Shown one piece after another: positions 60,905 to 64,000 of a stretch of DNA of 64,000 nucleotides. Below the pieces are notes generated by a model. The model was not told the DNA's origin. It ran no database searches and was given only the letters and a program-made list of their open reading frames with translations. Origin of the DNA: Azadirachta indica (Eukaryota > Streptophyta > Magnoliopsida > Sapindales > Meliaceae); assembly GCA_022749755.1 (NCBI GenBank), contig CM040445.1, positions 11,615,182-11,679,181 of the forward strand, written 5' to 3'. Each line of letters begins with the position of its first letter. Positions within the stretch are counted from its first letter, which is position 1. Made by a program: the position numbers and the translations under genes.

Positions 60905-61761
60905 TGTTGAATTCTGGTTTTTAGTCTTGATTTATAGAAAGTCAAAGCTATAAACTAATTCTCATCATAAAGCGATTCTGATTTTATGATTCCCCATTCT
61001 TTGGCATTTAGTTTCCTTTGTTAGCTGAATGTTTTTTTTACGAAAATTTATTTTCTATTTTCTTGTTTTAGGAGAGAGTTATTTTCTTCCTTTCTCTATA
61101 TATTATACATTATTATCCATCACTAATAAGAATAATTGTATATTCTTCATGGTATTATAGCCAACTCTAAAACCTAAGAAATCTATACAATAAACTATGG
61201 CATGGCCGCCCGAAAATCAAACTTCGTCCTCCTCTAATGTGACCTCTAGCCCAGATGTTCTCACCACAAGTTCCAATGGCGGATCAGAGGGTAATCATCT
61301 TCTCATCACAAGATACAAGCCGAATGGAAACAATCATCTCTAATGGTTGTAGTCTGTCATGATGTTCATCTGTGAAAAAGGGAAGAATGATCTTTTCACT
61401 AGTATGACTACCCCTCCAAGAACCACAGATCCGAAATTCAAACAACAGAAGTTAAAGCACAGTATGGTCAAGTCTTGGCTGATCAATTCCATGACAAACG
61501 AAATTAGAGAAAATTTCCTACCTTACAACACTGTCAAAGAAATATGGGATGCAGCAAGAGAAATCTACTCCAACAATGAAAACACCTCAGAGTTATTTTA
61601 GATTGAAACTATTCTCCATGACCTTCGTCAAGGAGATCTATCGGTAACTCAATATTTCAATATTCTCACTCGCCATTGGCAACAACCAGATGTCTTTAAA
61701 GAGCACAATTGGGACTGCCCTGAAGATGCTGTAGAAAGAAGCCGATCCTAATTCAGTTAAA
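60905..61761 (+). mobile_element. Copia element 5' end: LTR, primer-binding site and gag
   Basis: An LTR-like stretch (60905-61149, TGTTGAATTC to TTCTTCA) is followed by the initiator-tRNA-type primer-binding site TGGTATTATAGCC (61150-61162). A gag frame begins at ATG 61197 (MAWPPENQTSSSS) with two early stops. It then reads FICEKGKNDLFTSM, SWLINSMTNEIRENFLPYNT, EIWDAAREIYSN and, past a stop, TILHDLRQGDLSVTQYFNIL and NWDCPEDAVE. It is cut at 61761 by the LTR of a second copia element. It lies upstream of the first visible AK-HSDH exon, on the opposite strand, and so probably within an intron of that gene. Confidence 0.75.
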
Positions 61762-64000
61762 TGAGAATATTTATGTTATTTTAGGGTATTTACTTGTTTA
61801 GTTTATTTTCTAATAGTCTATGGACAGATTCCTTAGAATTCGAATTCCTAATTTGGAGGATTTCTTTCCTAGCTTTGTAAACTGGAATGCCGTCCACACC
61901 TATGTTAAATAGGCCTGTAATTCTTTTTTCAAGGATATGAGAATTTTGTCCCTTTTTCCCACATATTCTCACATGGTATCAAAGCAACCTTCTGAACCGT
62001 AATTCCTCACCATGACCAAATACAGAATGAACTCATAGTCCTCTACATCAGAAGTCAGCTCAAAACCCGAGTAAAATCTCTCATCCAACATTCAGGAAAA
62101 TTCATCTTTTCTCATCACCAATCACAGACTTAATGGCCAAAATTTTCTTCAATGGTCACAATCAATTCTCATGTATGTTTGTGGCAAAAGAAAGGACGAA
62201 TACCTCACGGGTGAGGTCTCTATTCCAAAAAAATCAAACCCTATGTATCAAACCTAGAAAACAGAAAACCACGTAGTTATGTCATGGTTAATCAATTCTA
62301 TGACCACTAAAGTTGGAGAAAATTTTCTGCTCTAAAAGACAGCCGAAGAGATCTAGGAAGCAGCACATGAAACCTACTCCAATTCAGAGAATACCTCAGA
62401 GTTGTTAGAGATTGAAACCAAACTTCATGACCTGCAACAAGGGGAGTTAAATGTCACCCAATATTTCAATATCCTTACTCGATACCGGCAACACCTAGAC
62501 ATGTTTGAGATATATTCCTGGAAATGCCTTGATGACGCTTACCAAACACCTAACCAAGCCTTTTTCTGGTGATATCCTACTACCCGAGTCTTGTCCACCA
62601 TTCCCTTTAAAATCTTTGGATATTCCGCTTTTATCCATATACACCCTCAGCATCAAAGTAAACTTGATCCTAAGGCCATCAATATGTATTTTCATTGGGT
62701 ATTCATCAAATTAAAAAGGGTATAAATGTTACTGTTAAGTTATAAGGAAATTCTACAATTTCACGGATCTTTTTCTTTGAACAACAACCATACTACCTCA
62801 AATCTAATATTCAAGGGGGAGAATTTTGCATAGGAATACCAACTTTGGAACATTGATACTTCTAAGTCATTTTTTTCCAATCATTCTCATATGCCTTCAA
62901 TCGAGATACCTCAGTTAAATCCAATTGTTCAAGCTGAAATCCCATCGTCAAAATCTCAAACTAAAACTTAAACTCTTAAACAAATCATTCCTACACATTT
63001 TGCAATTCCTAGTGAATTATGTGTCTATATTAGGAGAAACAAGACTCAAGAAAAAAGAGAACTGCAACCACCTGAGCACAACCATAAATCTAATCCAACT
63101 CCTAAATCACATGAAAGTTCACCAAGGTAACTCTAGCTCCAAATCTGCTTCTATTGAAGTACCTATTAATGATATTCATTGGCCAATTGCCTTGCAGAAA
63201 AGTGTGAAGCCTTGCACTTCTCATCGTATTTGTAATTTTGTTTTATATAACGAACTATCACCTGGTTATCGAGCCTTTGTCAGCAATCTTGATAAAGTAT
63301 AGGTTCCAATTCTATGGATGAAGCACTAGATGTAACAAAATGGAAAAAACTATCTTGGAAGAAACTCGAGCATTGGAACAAAATGGTACTTGGGAAATAT
63401 CTAATCTACCAACCGGAAAATACCCAGTAGGATGCAAGTGGATCTTTTCGATCATACACAATGCAAATGGAATTATGAACAGATTCAAGACTCAATTGGT
63501 GGCAAAAGGGTTCACTTAGTCTTATGGAATTGACTACCGTGAAACCTTCACTCTTGTAGCCAAACTCAAAACAGTCCGCATATTACTGTCATTAGCCTCC
63601 AACCTAGACTAGCCATTATGCCAACTAGATGTGAAGAATGCATTCCTCAACAAAGATCTGGAGGAAGAGATTTACATAGAGATTCCCCCTGGTTTCACTA
63701 CACAAACTACTACAAACAAGGTCTGCAAACTTAAGAAATCATTATATGGCCTCAAACAATCTCCAAGGGCCTGGTTTGACAAATTCACTAAAATGATAAA
63801 AGGATTTGGGTACAATAGTGTTAAGCAAATCACACTATGTTTATCAAGCAGTATTTTGTAAGAAGAAAAAAAATACTTATTATGTGTGTAGATGATATTA
63901 TCTTGACAGAAGATCATGAAAAAGAGATACTAAGCTTAAGGAGTTCTTAGCCATAGAATTTGAGATCAAAGAACTAGGCAATCTCAAATACTTTCTCAGT
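61762..64000 (+). mobile_element. Second copia element, internally deleted, running off the window
   Basis: The LTR 61762-61971 has perfect inverted tips TGAGAATAT/ATATTCTCA. It is followed by the primer-binding site TGGTATCAAAGCA (61974-61986). A gag remnant (62100-62510) reads GENFLL, HETYSNSENTSELLEIETKL and GELNVTQYFNILTRYRQ. It then jumps to the integrase end near 62560-62720 (FKIFGYSAFIHIHPQHQSKL, DPKAINM). The linker is followed by the reverse transcriptase (63300-64000): [59 protein letters not shown]. Several stops and a gag-integrase deletion make it inactive. It is inserted into the gag of the preceding, related copia element. Confidence 0.82.

Noticed and set aside
62925..63302. 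125-codon + strand frame as an independent gene
   Set aside because: It lies between integrase and reverse transcriptase of a copia relic and partly reads that element out of frame.

Overview
The window is plant nuclear DNA, most likely from a woody dicot. The signs are AT-rich intergenic sequence, GT-AG introns with T-rich acceptors, plant-type LTR retrotransposons, MULE and hAT relics, and plant-only gene families (BAHD acyltransferases, WSD1-like acyltransferases, NAC, bifunctional aspartokinase-homoserine dehydrogenase). The genus cannot be named from sequence alone.

Left part (1-39.2 kb) is an accessory, transposon-rich region built around enzymes of specialised metabolism. It holds two intact 11-exon 2-oxoglutarate/Fe(II) dioxygenase paralogs on the + strand (2085-4464 and 25397-27752). 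It also has one intact single-exon BAHD acyltransferase on the - strand (16546-17826), two decayed BAHD copies (19790-21066 - and 37879-39190 +), and a WSD1-like wax ester synthase/DGAT gene on the - strand (32148-34966) that looks damaged. Between them lie a tandem repeat (500-1262), a VTI1 SNARE pseudogene split by a Mutator-like element with a perfect 9-bp target duplication (6454-8378), and an internally deleted Ty3/gypsy element carrying a nested hAT-like MITE (10395-16299). A Ty1/copia relic (21550-23460) and a 5'-truncated LINE with its target duplication (28089-28715) complete the list.

Right part (40-64 kb) is a conserved housekeeping block, all on the - strand: an acidic single-pass membrane protein (40283-42243), cytosolic-type histidine-tRNA ligase (44543-50086), a short NAC-domain protein (50856-52695), and the last 15 exons of a bifunctional aspartokinase/homoserine dehydrogenase (53804-60821). 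The first exons of that last gene lie beyond the window. Its introns hold a 1.14-kb miniature LTR retrotransposon (57076-58217) with an internal array of about 30-bp hairpin-like repeats. Two nested copia elements (60905-64000) sit between the first visible exon and the exons outside the window.

How the genes might work together: dioxygenase plus BAHD repeats suggest expansion by duplication of an oxidation/acylation gene set, possibly a small specialised-metabolism cluster. That is inference from family and position only. The right-hand genes serve protein synthesis and the aspartate-derived amino acid pathway and show no functional link to the left-hand set. No tRNA, rRNA or CRISPR array was recognised. 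All gene models were spliced by eye; coordinates given as exons are those where donor, acceptor and reading phase agree.
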